Source: Gammaproteobacteria bacterium LSUCC0112 (GTDB lineage Bacteria > Pseudomonadota > Gammaproteobacteria > Pseudomonadales > Pseudohongiellaceae). From it: a DNA stretch of 64,000 bases. Positions 55,334 to 64,000 of this stretch are shown here, in pieces (positions within the stretch are counted from its first letter, which is position 1; the number at the start of each line of letters is the position of its first letter). The notes under the pieces were generated by a model. It ran no database searches. It saw nothing but the letters and a program-made list of their open reading frames with translations, and was not told where the DNA came from. A program made the translations under genes and the position numbers. The stretch spans positions 1,535,883-1,599,882 of the forward strand of contig SPIB01000001.1 of NCBI GenBank assembly GCA_004535785.1. The letters are read 5' to 3'.

Positions 55334-56899
55334 TCACGAGGTGAAATACAAAACGCCAAACGCGCCTGCGATCAGTAAAACAACCACCAGCAGACGACGT
55401 TGACGCTGGCGTTGGCGTTTGTCGCGTTGTCGTTGCTGCAGCATGGCGGCTTGCAATGTGTCATTGATGGATTGCAATGTCTGTTGCTGGTTCAAGCTGT
55501 CCAGCACCAACTGTGGGAGATGGGGAAATTGCTCCACCCAGTCAGGTACATTGTCCTTGAGTGCTTTCCACAAGAATGACGGTTTCATGCGCCGCCGGTT
55601 CCAGTCTTCCAGAAACGGCAGTGCGGTCTGCCACAAGTCCAGTTCCGGATAAAGTTGCCTTCCAAGACCTTCCACGTTTAGCAGCGTTTTTTGCAGTAAG
55701 ACCAATGACGGTTGCACTTCCATATTAAACCGGCCTGCGGTACGGAACAGTTGCACCAACAGGTAGCCGAAGGAAATGTCCTTCAGGGGTTTTTCAAAAA
55801 TGGGCTCACAGACTGTGCGCATTGCTGCTTCGAATTCCACCACTTTGGTATTTTTCGGTACCCAGCCGCATTCCACATGTAATTCTGCCACTTTGCGGTA
55901 ATCGCGTTTGAAGATGGCAAGCAGATTGCGCGCCAGATATTGCTGATCGTCACGGCTGAGTGAGCCGATGATGGCGCAGTCGATAGCGATGTAGCGCGGG
56001 TACTCAGGATTCGAAGGGTCTACAAAAATATTGCCCGGGTGCATATCGGCATGAAAAAAGCTGTGCTCAAACACCTGGGTAAAAAAGATACCCACACCGG
56101 TTTCTGCCAGTTGTTTCAGGTTAACACCGTGTGCGTTGAGTGCAGCGACATCAGACACCGGAATGCCGCGGATGCGTTCCGTGACCAGCATGCCGTCCCG
56201 TGTTACATCCCAGTACACCTTGGGGACATACAGTGTCGGGGAGTTTTCGAAATTGCGGCGTAACAGGGTGGTGTTAGCGCCCTCTGATAACAGGTTGAGC
56301 TCTCCAAGGATGATATGCTCGTAGTCGTCTATCACTTCGCGCGGCTTCAGACGCCGTCCATCCGGCAGGTAACGCTCGACGAGACGCGCCACCCACTTGA
56401 GCACCTTGATATCTTCCCGGATGGTTTTTTCGATGCCGGGTCGCAGAATTTTGATCACCACCTCGTCGCCGTTGATCAGGTGCGCTTCATGCACCTGTGC
56501 AATCGATGCTGACGCCAGCGACTCGGCCTTGATATCCAGAAAGCTGTGCTGCCATGGCGTGCCCAGCGCTTGTTCAACCACCTGAAACACGGTGGGTGAA
56601 GTGAACCCGGGAACACGATCCTGCAGATTCTGAAGTTCATCACTGATCTCCAGCGGCAGAAAATCGCGGCGCGTGGACAACAACTGGCCAAACTTGATGT
56701 AGATGGGGCCCAGGTCCTGCAAGGCTTCTTTCAAGCGCTGGGGGGGTGTCAGATCACGGGTTTTATTGCCAGCAAACACACCTGCGGTCGACATCAACAG
56801 GCGCAGGGGCCACGCTTTGGCGGTCAGTGGGCTGATCTGATCCAGACGATAGATGGCGCACACCGATACAATACGCAGCAAACGGGGGAGGTGGGACAC
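55334..56899 (-). CDS. ubiB: Ubiquinone biosynthesis atypical kinase UbiB
   Basis: 521 residues, ADCK/ABC1-family protein needed for ubiquinone synthesis. The N-terminal KxGQ motif region (IYIKFGQLLSTRRDFLP) and the Ala-rich loop (SLASASIAQVHEA) are present. The usual D-C-G of the DFG-like motif reads AIDCAIIGSL, i.e. Gly to Ala. C-terminal transmembrane segment(s) follow a Gln/Arg-rich stretch (LLVVVLLIAGAFGVLYF). It starts at GTG 56899 behind AGGAA, 10 nt after coq7. Confidence 0.93.
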   Translation of the reverse strand: MSHLPRLLRIVSVCAIYRLDQISPLTAKAWPLRLLMSTAGVFAGNKTRDLTPPQRLKEALQDLGPIYIKFGQLLSTRRDFLPLEISDELQNLQDRVPGFTSPTVFQVVEQALGTPWQHSFLDIKAESLASASIAQVHEAHLINGDEVVIKILRPGIEKTIREDIKVLKWVARLVERYLPDGRRLKPREVIDDYEHIILGELNLLSEGANTTLLRRNFENSPTLYVPKVYWDVTRDGMLVTERIRGIPVSDVAALNAHGVNLKQLAETGVGIFFTQVFEHSFFHADMHPGNIFVDPSNPEYPRYIAIDCAIIGSLSRDDQQYLARNLLAIFKRDYRKVAELHVECGWVPKNTKVVEFEAAMRTVCEPIFEKPLKDISFGYLLVQLFRTAGRFNMEVQPSLVLLQKTLLNVEGLGRQLYPELDLWQTALPFLEDWNRRRMKPSFLWKALKDNVPDWVEQFPHLPQLVLDSLNQQQTLQSINDTLQAAMLQQRQRDKRQRQRQRRLLVVVLLIAGAFGVLYFTS

Positions 56900-56909
56900 C
56901 TGGTGTTCC

Positions 56910-57566
56910 TCAGACCCGTTTGGTCAGGGTTTTCATGACCCCGGCCATTAATTTCATGCCGGCCGTTATCGGCAAAGGCAGCTCTGCGCCGCCTGCGGCC
57001 ATAGCACTGTCGCCGTGTTTTTTCTCGTCAACAATCATTTGCTGGATGACGGCCCGGCTTTTGTGGTCTTGAGCAGGGAGTTGTGTCAGGTGCTCTTCCA
57101 GATGCTCACAGACTTGTTTTTCGGTTTCGCCCACAAACCCGAGGCTCCATTTGTCTCCAATGGCACCTGCCAAGGCGCCCAACCCGAATGACAGAGCATA
57201 AAACGCCGGATTCAACACGCTGGGTCGGCTGTCGAGTTCTTTCAGGCGGGTTTCGCACCAGGCCAAATGATCCACTTCTTCAACGGCTGCATGATTCATG
57301 GTGTCGCGAACATCAGGCAGGCGCGCGGTCAGTGATTGGCCTTGATACAAGGCCTGCGCACAGACTTCACCAGTATGATTGATGCGCATCAGTCCAGCAG
57401 CGAGTTGACGCTCGGTATCCGACAATTCGCTGCCCTCAGTTTTGACAGCTGGGGAGGTGCGTTGGGCGTGACTGCTGCCGGGCACCAATGTGTGCAATGC
57501 CTGATCCAGTTGCAGGATCAGGCGATCAGCCAGACTGTCATGATTCCGATTGTGACTAGCGCTCAT
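56910..57566 (-). CDS. coq7: Demethoxyubiquinone hydroxylase Coq7
   Basis: 218 residues, di-iron ferritin-like hydroxylase adding the C6 hydroxyl in ubiquinone synthesis; it replaces the flavoprotein UbiF of E. coli. The Glu/His iron ligands are visible: INHTGEVCAQALYQGQ, EEVDHLAWC, CEHLEEHL and VDEKKHGDSA. The N-terminal 45 residues are variable. It is directly upstream of ubiB on the same strand, joining two steps of the same pathway. Confidence 0.94.
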   Translation of the reverse strand: MSASHNRNHDSLADRLILQLDQALHTLVPGSSHAQRTSPAVKTEGSELSDTERQLAAGLMRINHTGEVCAQALYQGQSLTARLPDVRDTMNHAAVEEVDHLAWCETRLKELDSRPSVLNPAFYALSFGLGALAGAIGDKWSLGFVGETEKQVCEHLEEHLTQLPAQDHKSRAVIQQMIVDEKKHGDSAMAAGGAELPLPITAGMKLMAGVMKTLTKRV

Positions 57567-57583
57567 AAGGCCGGTTCCGGTAA

Positions 57584-58879
57584 TTAGGTAGCAGCAGTTT
57601 CCCGGGCGATTGCGCGGTGCCCGATGTCTTTGCGGAAATAGATTCTATCCCAGTGAATATTTTCTGCCAGCTGATAAGCAGCTTTTTGTGCCGCGGTCAC
57701 GGTGTCGCCCAGCGCTACCGCACATAACACGCGCCCGCCGTTGGTGACGACCTTGCCGTCTTTGAGCGCAGTACCCGCATGGAAGACTTTGCCGTGACCT
57801 GACTGTGCAGCGTTGTCCAGACCACTGATCACCGCGCCTTTGTCGTAGGCGTCCGGGTAGCCACCAGCAGCCAATACCACACCAATCGCCGCACGAGAGT
57901 CCCAGTCTGCATGTTTTTGATCGAGTTTACCGTCAATGGCGGCATGGCACAGATCCGCCAAATCCGATTGCAGGCGCATCATGACCGGTTGTGCCTCCGG
58001 ATCGCCAAAACGGCAATTGAATTCGATGACAAAGGGATTGCCTTGGTCGTCAATCATCAAGCCCGCATACAAAAAACCGGTGTAAGGATTGCCTTCAGCC
58101 GCCATGCCGCGCACGGTGGGCATGATCACTTGTTGCATCACACGGTCGTGAATCTCGGGCGTTACCACCGGCGCAGGGGAATACGCACCCATGCCGCCGG
58201 TGTTAGGGCCTTTGTCGCCGTCGTCACGCGCCTTGTGATCTTGTGAGGTGGCAAACGGGAGTACATGCTCACCATCAACCATCACAATAAAACTTGCCTC
58301 TTCGCCGAGCAGGAATTGTTCAATAACAACACGGCTGCCGGCATCACCAAATTTGTTGCCTGACAACATGTCGCGAATGGTGGCTTCGGCTTCTTCCTGG
58401 GTGTGCGGAATAATCACACCTTTACCGGCAGCCAAGCCGTCGGCTTTGATCACAATGGGCGTGCCCTGCTGTTTGACATAGGCAATGGCCGCATCAATAT
58501 CAGTAAAATTCTGATAGGCAGCGGTGGGAATGTGGTGACGAGCAAGAAAGTCCTTGGTAAACGCTTTGGAGCCTTCCAGTTGGGCGGCCGCCTTGCGCGG
58601 TCCGAAGGCGCGTAACCCGTGCGTACTGAAGTAATCGACGACACCAGCAACCAGCGGCGCTTCCGGGCCCACCACCGTCAGACCAACATCGTTGTTTTTG
58701 GCAAATGCCGCCAACGCCGGAAAATCCAGGGTATCGATGGCGACGTTTTCAACGCCAGCCTCGGTTGCCGTGCCGGCATTACCGGGCGCCACAAACACTT
58801 TTTTTACGCCCGCGGACTGCGCCAGTTTCCAGGCCAGCGCGTGTTCACGCCCGCCATTGCCTAGTATCAGAATATTCAT
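57584..58879 (-). CDS. purD: Phosphoribosylamine-glycine ligase PurD
   Basis: 431-residue ATP-grasp enzyme (GAR synthetase) of purine synthesis. N-terminus MNILILGNGGREHALAWKL, the ATP-binding IKADGLAAGKGVI, FATSQDHKARDDGDKGPNTG split by the family loop, and GVVLAAGGYP. It is 9 nt after purH on the - strand. Confidence 0.97.
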   Translation of the reverse strand: MNILILGNGGREHALAWKLAQSAGVKKVFVAPGNAGTATEAGVENVAIDTLDFPALAAFAKNNDVGLTVVGPEAPLVAGVVDYFSTHGLRAFGPRKAAAQLEGSKAFTKDFLARHHIPTAAYQNFTDIDAAIAYVKQQGTPIVIKADGLAAGKGVIIPHTQEEAEATIRDMLSGNKFGDAGSRVVIEQFLLGEEASFIVMVDGEHVLPFATSQDHKARDDGDKGPNTGGMGAYSPAPVVTPEIHDRVMQQVIMPTVRGMAAEGNPYTGFLYAGLMIDDQGNPFVIEFNCRFGDPEAQPVMMRLQSDLADLCHAAIDGKLDQKHADWDSRAAIGVVLAAGGYPDAYDKGAVISGLDNAAQSGHGKVFHAGTALKDGKVVTNGGRVLCAVALGDTVTAAQKAAYQLAENIHWDRIYFRKDIGHRAIARETAAT

Positions 58880-58888
58880 ATGTGATCC

Positions 58889-60460
58889 TCAGTGCCTGAA
58901 GTGACGGATACCGGTAAACACCATCGCCATTCCGGCTTCATCTGCTGCGGCAATCACTTCTGCATCACGCATGGATCCGCCCGGCTGGATCACCGCGCTA
59001 ATGCCGGCTTTGGCCGCTGCATCGATACCATCGCGGAAGGGGAAAAATGCATCGGATGCCATCACTGACCCTTCAACCACCAGATTTTCATCGGCCGCTT
59101 TGATGCCGGCTATTCTGGCACTGTACACGCGGCTCATCTGCCCGGCTCCAATACCAATGGTCTGTTGGTTTTTGCAGTACACAATGGCGTTGGATTTAAC
59201 AAACTGCGCCACGGTCCACGCAAACATCAGATCCGCCAGTTCCTGCTCTGTTGGCTGACGCTTGCTAACCACCGTCAGATCGTTGCGGCTTATTTGATGA
59301 ATGTCGCGGTCCTGAACCAGCAAGCCACCATTCACGCGTTTGTAATCCCATGCCGCCAATGGTTTGGCTGGCCATTGACCACTTTCCAGCACGCGCACAT
59401 TGGGCTTACCGGCAAACACAGTGAGCGCGTCCGCAGAGACGGTTGGCGCAATAATGACTTCACTGAACTGCTGATCCACAATTTTTTGCGCGGTGGCGGC
59501 GTCCAGTTCACGGTTAAAGGCGATGATGCCGCCAAAAGCGGACGTCGGATCGGTCTGGAACGCCAGTTGATAGGCTTCCTCGATAGAGCCTGCAATCGCT
59601 ACACCACAAGGGTTGGCGTGTTTGACAATGACACACGCTGGTTCGGTGAAGCTCTTTACGCATTCCAATGCCGCATCGGTGTCAGCGATATTGTTGTAAG
59701 ACAGTTCTTTGCCCTGTAATTGTTGAGCGGTGCTGACACTGGCTTCCTGTGGCTGCTTTTCAACATAAAACGCCGCGTTCTGATGAGGATTTTCACCATA
59801 ACGCAGATCCTGTTTTTTCTGGAACTGGCTTGAGAATGTGCGCGGGAATTCACTGGCCGATACAATTTTGCCGAGATAATTGGCGATAGCGCCGTCATAG
59901 GCTGCGGTATGTTCGTAGGTGCGCACGGCCAGATCAAAGCGTGTTGCTTGAGTCAGTCCGCCACCGTTGATTTTCATTTCGCTGAGAATGTGGTCATAGT
60001 CGGCGGGATTAACCACCACGGCAACCCAGGCGTTGTTCTTGGCTGCAGCGCGCAACATGGTGGGGCCGCCAATGTCGATATTCTCAATTGCTGTTGGCAA
60101 ATCACAATCAGGTTTGGCAACGGTTGCTTCGAACGGATACAGGTTCACCACCACCAGATCAATCGGCGGAATGTTGTGCGTCTGCATGACCTCAGCATCG
60201 ATTTCGCGCCGTGCCAGAATGCCGCCATGCACTTTCGGGTGCAGGGTTTTGACACGACCATCCATCATTTCCGGAAAACCGGTGTAGTCGGCAATTTCGA
60301 TAGCGGGAATTTTGTGGTCCTGTAACAAGCGGTAAGTGCCGCCCGTAGACAAAATCTCTACGCCTGACTGTTGCAGGGAGCGGGCAAATTCAACAATACC
60401 GGTTTTGTCCGACACACTGAGCAATGCGCGGCGAATAACAGCAATTTTATCTGTAGACAT
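58889..60460 (-). CDS. purH: Bifunctional AICAR transformylase/IMP cyclohydrolase PurH
   Basis: 523 residues. The N-terminal IMP cyclohydrolase domain (about 1-195; [39 protein letters not shown]) is followed by the AICAR formyltransferase domain (about 200-523; KHANPCGVA, ending [16 protein letters not shown]). It uses the AICAR released by HisF, linking the two ends of the window metabolically. A 61 nt gap separates it from fis. Confidence 0.97.
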   Translation of the reverse strand: MSTDKIAVIRRALLSVSDKTGIVEFARSLQQSGVEILSTGGTYRLLQDHKIPAIEIADYTGFPEMMDGRVKTLHPKVHGGILARREIDAEVMQTHNIPPIDLVVVNLYPFEATVAKPDCDLPTAIENIDIGGPTMLRAAAKNNAWVAVVVNPADYDHILSEMKINGGGLTQATRFDLAVRTYEHTAAYDGAIANYLGKIVSASEFPRTFSSQFQKKQDLRYGENPHQNAAFYVEKQPQEASVSTAQQLQGKELSYNNIADTDAALECVKSFTEPACVIVKHANPCGVAIAGSIEEAYQLAFQTDPTSAFGGIIAFNRELDAATAQKIVDQQFSEVIIAPTVSADALTVFAGKPNVRVLESGQWPAKPLAAWDYKRVNGGLLVQDRDIHQISRNDLTVVSKRQPTEQELADLMFAWTVAQFVKSNAIVYCKNQQTIGIGAGQMSRVYSARIAGIKAADENLVVEGSVMASDAFFPFRDGIDAAAKAGISAVIQPGGSMRDAEVIAAADEAGMAMVFTGIRHFRH

Positions 60461-60521
60461 AGTAATAATCAGGTGCAGTTTAAAGGGTGGGAATGGCGTC
60501 GGGGCATGATGAAGTTGAGAA

Positions 60522-60842
60522 CTAACCTAACAGCCCGTACTGTTTCATCTTTTTGCGTAGGGTACCACGGTTCAATCCGAGCATGGTAGCCGCCTCACTT
60601 TGGTTGCCGTCGGTGTGTTTAAGGACAGCTTCGAGCAAGGGGGCTTCGACTTCACTCAAGACCAGTTCGTAGAGGTTATGGGTCAGATTGTCATCACCAA
60701 GGTCGTCGAAATACCGCTGCATGGCCTGTTCGACGGACTGACGTAAACTTCGATTGGAGGCTGGATCCGCGGCAGCAGTGTCGGTACTGGCACTCACGGC
60801 GGGTTCTTTGTAAAAGCCGCTTTTGAACGTTTCTCTTTTCAT
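60522..60842 (-). CDS. fis: DNA-binding protein Fis
   Basis: 106-residue nucleoid-associated protein. The C-terminal helix-turn-helix is very well conserved ([20 protein letters not shown] then [14 protein letters not shown]). The N-terminal half is variable. It follows dusB in the conserved dusB-fis arrangement and precedes purH-purD. In enterics this operon is growth-rate controlled. Confidence 0.96.
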   Translation of the reverse strand: MKRETFKSGFYKEPAVSASTDTAAADPASNRSLRQSVEQAMQRYFDDLGDDNLTHNLYELVLSEVEAPLLEAVLKHTDGNQSEAATMLGLNRGTLRKKMKQYGLLG

Positions 60843-60872
60843 GCTGGTAAGGGGAATATCTCTGTGTTTATG

Positions 60873-61940
60873 TTAGTTATTAGTATGTGCTGCACAGGAC
60901 ATCAGCATAGACAGATTCTCACGGTGCCAGTTTGTCAACAGATCCTGTTGTGATTCAACAGAGTCTGCTGCCATAAAACTGGATTTTAACAAGTCACCAC
61001 CGGGAAGCGCCTTACTGTACCAGTCAATATGTTTACGGGCAAAGAGTGTGCCGCGGAAATCGCCATAAAATGCATGCAATGCACGAATATGGTCTTGCAT
61101 CAGATTGCTGATCTCACTGGCCGAGGGTGGCACGGCATGTTCACCTCCATCAAGAAACTCGCGGATTTCTCTGAATATCCAGGGGCGGCCTTGTGCGGCG
61201 CGGCCTATCATCAACCCGTCAGCACCCGTGTGTTTGAGTACCTGTATGGCTTTTTCCGGCGAATCGATGTCGCCATTAGCGATAACAGGTATGCAGACAC
61301 TCTGTTTGATGGCCGCAATGGTGTCGTACTCAACGTCACCAACAAAACGGCATTCACGGGTTCTGCCATGAACACTGATCATGCTGATGCCACAGTCTTC
61401 AGCAATCCGCGCGATATCAACACCGTTCTTCTGCGCTCGACACCAGCCTGTGCGCATTTTCAAAGTGACCGGGATATCGACGGCAGCGACAACGGCGCGC
61501 AGTATCTGCTCTACCAGTTCAGGGTCTCGCATCAGGGCTGAGCCCGCCGCCTTTTTCAGGACTTTTTTTGCAGGACAGCCCATGTTGATATCAATGACTT
61601 CCGCACCCATGTCGGCATTCAGACGCGCCGCTTCTGCCATCATGTCGGCATCAAAACCGGCGATCTGCACAATTTCAGGACCACAGGCTGTTGAGCGTTT
61701 AAGTCTGAGCCGGTTTTTTTCTGATTTCCACATGGCGGTGTCGGCAGGCAGCATTTCTGCAATCGTCAGCGTGGCGCCTTGTTGCAAACACACTTCGCGA
61801 AAGGGCACATCGCTGACCCCCACCATGGGCGCAAGCAGGATGGGGCGTGACAGAACATGTTTGCCCAGTCGGAACGGTCTGGCATCCGGCAGACCATGCA
61901 AATTGCCGTAGCTCACAGGCGTTTGATCAATTGTGTTCAT
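60873..61940 (-). CDS. dusB: tRNA-dihydrouridine synthase DusB
   Basis: 355-residue FMN-dependent TIM-barrel enzyme reducing uridine in the tRNA D-loop. Motifs: LAPMVGVSDVPFR, DINMGCPAKKV with the catalytic Cys, LKMRTGW, VHGRTRE, and GADGLMIGRAAQGRPWIF. ATG 61940 is chosen; an in-frame start at 61985 would extend further into the upstream gene. Its first 14 nt overlap the DUF3426 gene. Confidence 0.95.
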   Translation of the reverse strand: MNTIDQTPVSYGNLHGLPDARPFRLGKHVLSRPILLAPMVGVSDVPFREVCLQQGATLTIAEMLPADTAMWKSEKNRLRLKRSTACGPEIVQIAGFDADMMAEAARLNADMGAEVIDINMGCPAKKVLKKAAGSALMRDPELVEQILRAVVAAVDIPVTLKMRTGWCRAQKNGVDIARIAEDCGISMISVHGRTRECRFVGDVEYDTIAAIKQSVCIPVIANGDIDSPEKAIQVLKHTGADGLMIGRAAQGRPWIFREIREFLDGGEHAVPPSASEISNLMQDHIRALHAFYGDFRGTLFARKHIDWYSKALPGGDLLKSSFMAADSVESQQDLLTNWHRENLSMLMSCAAHTNN

Positions 61941-62508
61941 AAACAAAGTCCAGTGAGTAATTAACGCTGTCGACGCCGGGGTCAAGCAGTTCCAGCGTGC
62001 CCTGAATTTCCGCGCCTGCCGGTATCATCATCAGGGGTAGCAACGACACGTCCAGGTAATGTCCGGGATAAAATCGTCTGGCCGCCACGACCTGATGTTG
62101 GATGTTACTGAATGACAGGTCCACCGATGGATAAGGCTGCGCAAACGGCGCAGTATTCTGCAGTCGGAAGCGTACCAACAGCATGGATTCATATTCCGGG
62201 TGTGATGAGACATCCAGAAACACACTGCGCAGCAGGCTGGCGTCGCGCACCACGGGCAGTTCGCAGGCCAATGTGCTACACACAGATTCCATGACCGCGC
62301 GCGCATGTGGATCTCGTAACAAAACGTCGCGGTTAAAATAAACCAGCTGTGCAAACAAACAGGCGGACAACACCAATATACCCATCAGACTGACAACAAC
62401 CCCTGACCAGGATGTTTGCGGCGGCGCTGGGTCCCCCAATATCAGGGGTTCATCAAACTCCGGCAGATGCGCAGTTTTGTCGTTGCTGGATTCCAGTATT
62501 GTCCACAT
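61927..62508 (-). CDS. DUF3426 family membrane protein without zinc ribbon
   Basis: 193 residues. A cytosolic N-terminus of about 33 residues precedes a transmembrane helix (VVVSLMGILVLSACLFAQLVYF) and a periplasmic DUF3426-like beta domain. That domain carries paired Cys (VCSTLACELP), LVRFRLQNTAPFAQPYP and IPAGAEIQGTLEL. Members of the family usually begin with a CxxC zinc ribbon (MJ0042 type); none is seen here. The location between prmA and dusB-fis is the common one. Function unknown. Confidence 0.83.
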   Translation of the reverse strand: MWTILESSNDKTAHLPEFDEPLILGDPAPPQTSWSGVVVSLMGILVLSACLFAQLVYFNRDVLLRDPHARAVMESVCSTLACELPVVRDASLLRSVFLDVSSHPEYESMLLVRFRLQNTAPFAQPYPSVDLSFSNIQHQVVAARRFYPGHYLDVSLLPLMMIPAGAEIQGTLELLDPGVDSVNYSLDFVYEHN

Positions 62509-62514
62509 GCTGTC

Positions 62515-63393
62515 TCACGTACGTCGCGTGCCTGTGATGCGAACCCACTGGTCGCGAATAACAGGTGGCTCCAGTTCGAACCACGGTGCATAAGATCTGA
62601 TCAATGATTCAGTCTGCTCGGAAAGCACACCTGACAAAATCAACTTGCCACCCGGTTTGGTTAGACCTGTCAGTACCGGAGTCAATTCTTCAAGCGGGCC
62701 AGACAGGATATTAGCCAGCACAATATCGGCGGGTGCATGCGTCTCACCGGGCATAAACACCGTGAGTTTTTCCGCCGCCACACCATTCATTTCCCGATTG
62801 TTGCGCGTAGCAATAATGGCCTGTGGATCGTTGTCCACGCCGACAGCATGGTCTGCGCCTAACAGCATGGCTGCAATCGCCAGAATACCTGAGCCGCAGC
62901 CATAGTCGATGACAGATTTATCCTGAATGTCGCAAGCGTCCAGCCATTCCAGACACAAGGCTGTTGTCGGATGTGTCCCTGACCCGAATGCCAGACCCGG
63001 ATCCAGCATCAGGTTGACGGCATCAGGCTCTGGCGGTTCCAGCCAGCTGGGGCAGACCCATAAGCGTTTGCCAAAACAGATGGGCTTGAAGTCATCCATC
63101 CAGGCACGTTCCCAGTCCTGGTCAGGTATCTCTTCAATGTCCAGATCCTGTTCGGTCAGTCGGGAGCTGCCAACAATGCGTCTGACAATCGATTTAATCG
63201 GGGCGTTTGCATCAAACAGTGCATTCAACTGCATGTTTTGCCAAAGCGGTGTCGTACCCGGATCCAATTGAAAAACCGCGATGTCTTCTGCGTCTTGCAG
63301 CGTCACCGACACGGCGCCCAGCGCCTGAAACAGCTCTTCCATGGCTGCGGCTTCGGTGTCGGTGATACGGGCATTTATCTGTAACCACGGCAT
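62515..63393 (-). CDS. prmA: Ribosomal protein L11 methyltransferase PrmA
   Basis: 292 residues. An N-terminal L11-recognition domain (about 1-60) precedes a Rossmann methyltransferase domain with VIDYGCGSGILAIAAMLLGA as the SAM-binding motif, LMLDPGLAFGSGTHPTT and LANILSGPL. It trimethylates L11. It lies 11 nt after accC and 6 nt before the DUF3426 gene. Confidence 0.96.
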   Translation of the reverse strand: MPWLQINARITDTEAAAMEELFQALGAVSVTLQDAEDIAVFQLDPGTTPLWQNMQLNALFDANAPIKSIVRRIVGSSRLTEQDLDIEEIPDQDWERAWMDDFKPICFGKRLWVCPSWLEPPEPDAVNLMLDPGLAFGSGTHPTTALCLEWLDACDIQDKSVIDYGCGSGILAIAAMLLGADHAVGVDNDPQAIIATRNNREMNGVAAEKLTVFMPGETHAPADIVLANILSGPLEELTPVLTGLTKPGGKLILSGVLSEQTESLIRSYAPWFELEPPVIRDQWVRITGTRRT

Positions 63394-63404
63394 GTTATGC
63401 GCTC

Positions 63405-64000
63405 TCAGCTGTTTTTGCCGTGAGCGCCGTTCAGCATGTGCTCCAGATAATGAATGTTGGTGCCACCTTTGCGGAAGTTAGGGTCGCGCAGAATATCTTT
63501 GTGCAAGGGTGTGTTGGTGCGAATGCCGTCGATCAACAATTCATCGAGCGCATTTTGCATACGTGCCAGCGCTTCATCACGAGAACTGCCGTAACTAATC
63601 AGTTTGGCGATGAGCGAGTCGTAATAGGGCGGCACGGTGTAACCGCTGTAAATATGCGAATCAACGCGTATGCCATTGCCACCGGGGGCATGGAACAGGT
63701 TGATTTTGCCGGGGCAGGGCATAAAGGACACCGGATCTTCCGCGTTGATGCGGCATTCAATGGCGTGGCCTTTGATTTTGACATCTTCCTGGCGAATGCT
63801 CAGTGGAATGCCACTGGCGATTTTTAATTGCTCTTTTACGATGTCGATGCCAGTGACCATTTCGGTGACCGGATGTTCAACCTGAACTCGGGTGTTCATT
63901 TCGATAAAGTAAAACTGCTTGTCCTGATACAAAAACTCCAGCGTGCCGGCGCCGCGGTATTTCATGAGTTTACAGGCTTTGATACAGGTTTCCGCTACCT
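63405..64000 (-). CDS. accC: Biotin carboxylase AccC, C-terminal part (cut by window edge)
   Basis: The last about 198 residues of the ATP-grasp biotin carboxylase subunit of acetyl-CoA carboxylase. The frame stays open to the window end ([11 protein letters not shown] precedes [12 protein letters not shown]). The active-site segment [14 protein letters not shown] and the biotin carboxylase C-terminal domain ([13 protein letters not shown]) are intact, and the C-terminus ends normally. Its start and probable partner accB lie outside. It heads the - strand series accC-prmA-DUF3426-dusB-fis. Confidence 0.95.
   Translation of the reverse strand, partial: VAETCIKACKLMKYRGAGTLEFLYQDKQFYFIEMNTRVQVEHPVTEMVTGIDIVKEQLKIASGIPLSIRQEDVKIKGHAIECRINAEDPVSFMPCPGKINLFHAPGGNGIRVDSHIYSGYTVPPYYDSLIAKLISYGSSRDEALARMQNALDELLIDGIRTNTPLHKDILRDPNFRKGGTNIHYLEHMLNGAHGKNS

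Noticed and set aside
61941-61985. Extended DusB N-terminus from the start at 61985
   Set aside because: It would overlap the DUF3426 gene by 59 nt and adds residues not seen in the family; ATG 61940 gives a normal N-terminus.
1-64000. tRNA, rRNA, insertion sequence or prophage genes
   Set aside because: No cloverleaf, rRNA-like segment, transposase or phage protein was recognised on either strand. Detection by eye can miss small RNAs; tRNAscan and Rfam searches would settle this.

Overview
The window reads as one contiguous piece of a gammaproteobacterial chromosome, densely packed, with housekeeping genes surrounding one large accessory block. Evidence for the lineage: split hisI and hisE next to ubiB and tatABC (an order familiar from Pseudomonas-type genomes), dusB-fis, glnA-ntrBC with a sigma-54/NtrC control region, secB beside a YibN-like rhodanese and gpmI, Coq7-type ubiquinone hydroxylation, and a mannose-sensitive haemagglutinin (MSHA) type IV pilus locus as in Vibrio and Shewanella. 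A marine or aquatic member of the Pseudomonadales/Cellvibrionales/Alteromonadales range is plausible, but the genus cannot be read from the sequence.

Layout. 1-3014: hisB-hisH-hisA-hisF on the + strand. 2998-8233: a - strand envelope operon, gpmI-envC-ctpA-yibQ, with start/stop overlaps. 8443-9911: a membrane-anchored rhodanese, secB, and convergent trmL. 10032-24444: the MSHA biogenesis run, mshI, a PilN-like gene, mshJ, K, L, M, N, E, G, a prepilin-like gene in the mshF/mshB position, the major pilin mshA, then mshC, D, O, P. A small - strand membrane-protein gene (24478-24777) separates this run from a 10.5 kb gene, 25004-35488. That gene codes for a 3494-residue MshQ-type protein whose C-terminal quarter is the MshQ core; the rest is a modular extracellular stalk. 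35590-40744: a secreted HtrA protease, a - strand ABC-F ATPase, and a + strand OmpR-type two-component pair. 40798-44198: a - strand GldA/F/G-like ABC cassette. 44325-48616: - strand glnA, ntrB, ntrC with recognisable NtrC boxes, a sigma-54 promoter and a glnA terminator. 48921-52828: thiI, typA, dtd. 52837-57566: - strand coq7-ubiB-hisI-hisE-tatA-tatB-tatC. 57584-64000: - strand accC (cut by the window edge)-prmA-DUF3426-dusB-fis-purH-purD.

How the parts work together. The MSHA block holds a complete assembly machine: a PilM/N/O-like inner-membrane platform (MshI, PilN-like protein, MshJ), MshK, a lipoprotein secretin (MshL) with an unusual Gly-Phe-Gly repeat linker, an ExeA-type ATPase (MshM), a TPR protein (MshN), an extension ATPase with two c-di-GMP-binding motifs (MshE) and the GspF-like platform (MshG). 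It also holds the major pilin behind a strong ribosome-binding site and followed by a perfect hairpin, four minor prepilin-like proteins and the giant MshQ. The most interesting object is this giant MshQ. Its order is signal peptide, glycine-rich domain, tandem cysteine-bracketed Ig-like modules, DUF11-like modules, four propeller-like repeats, a jelly-roll-like region, more Ig-like modules and a DUF6701-type C-terminus. This suggests a very large pilus-associated or surface adhesin. No CRISPR array, insertion sequence, prophage, rRNA or tRNA gene was seen.
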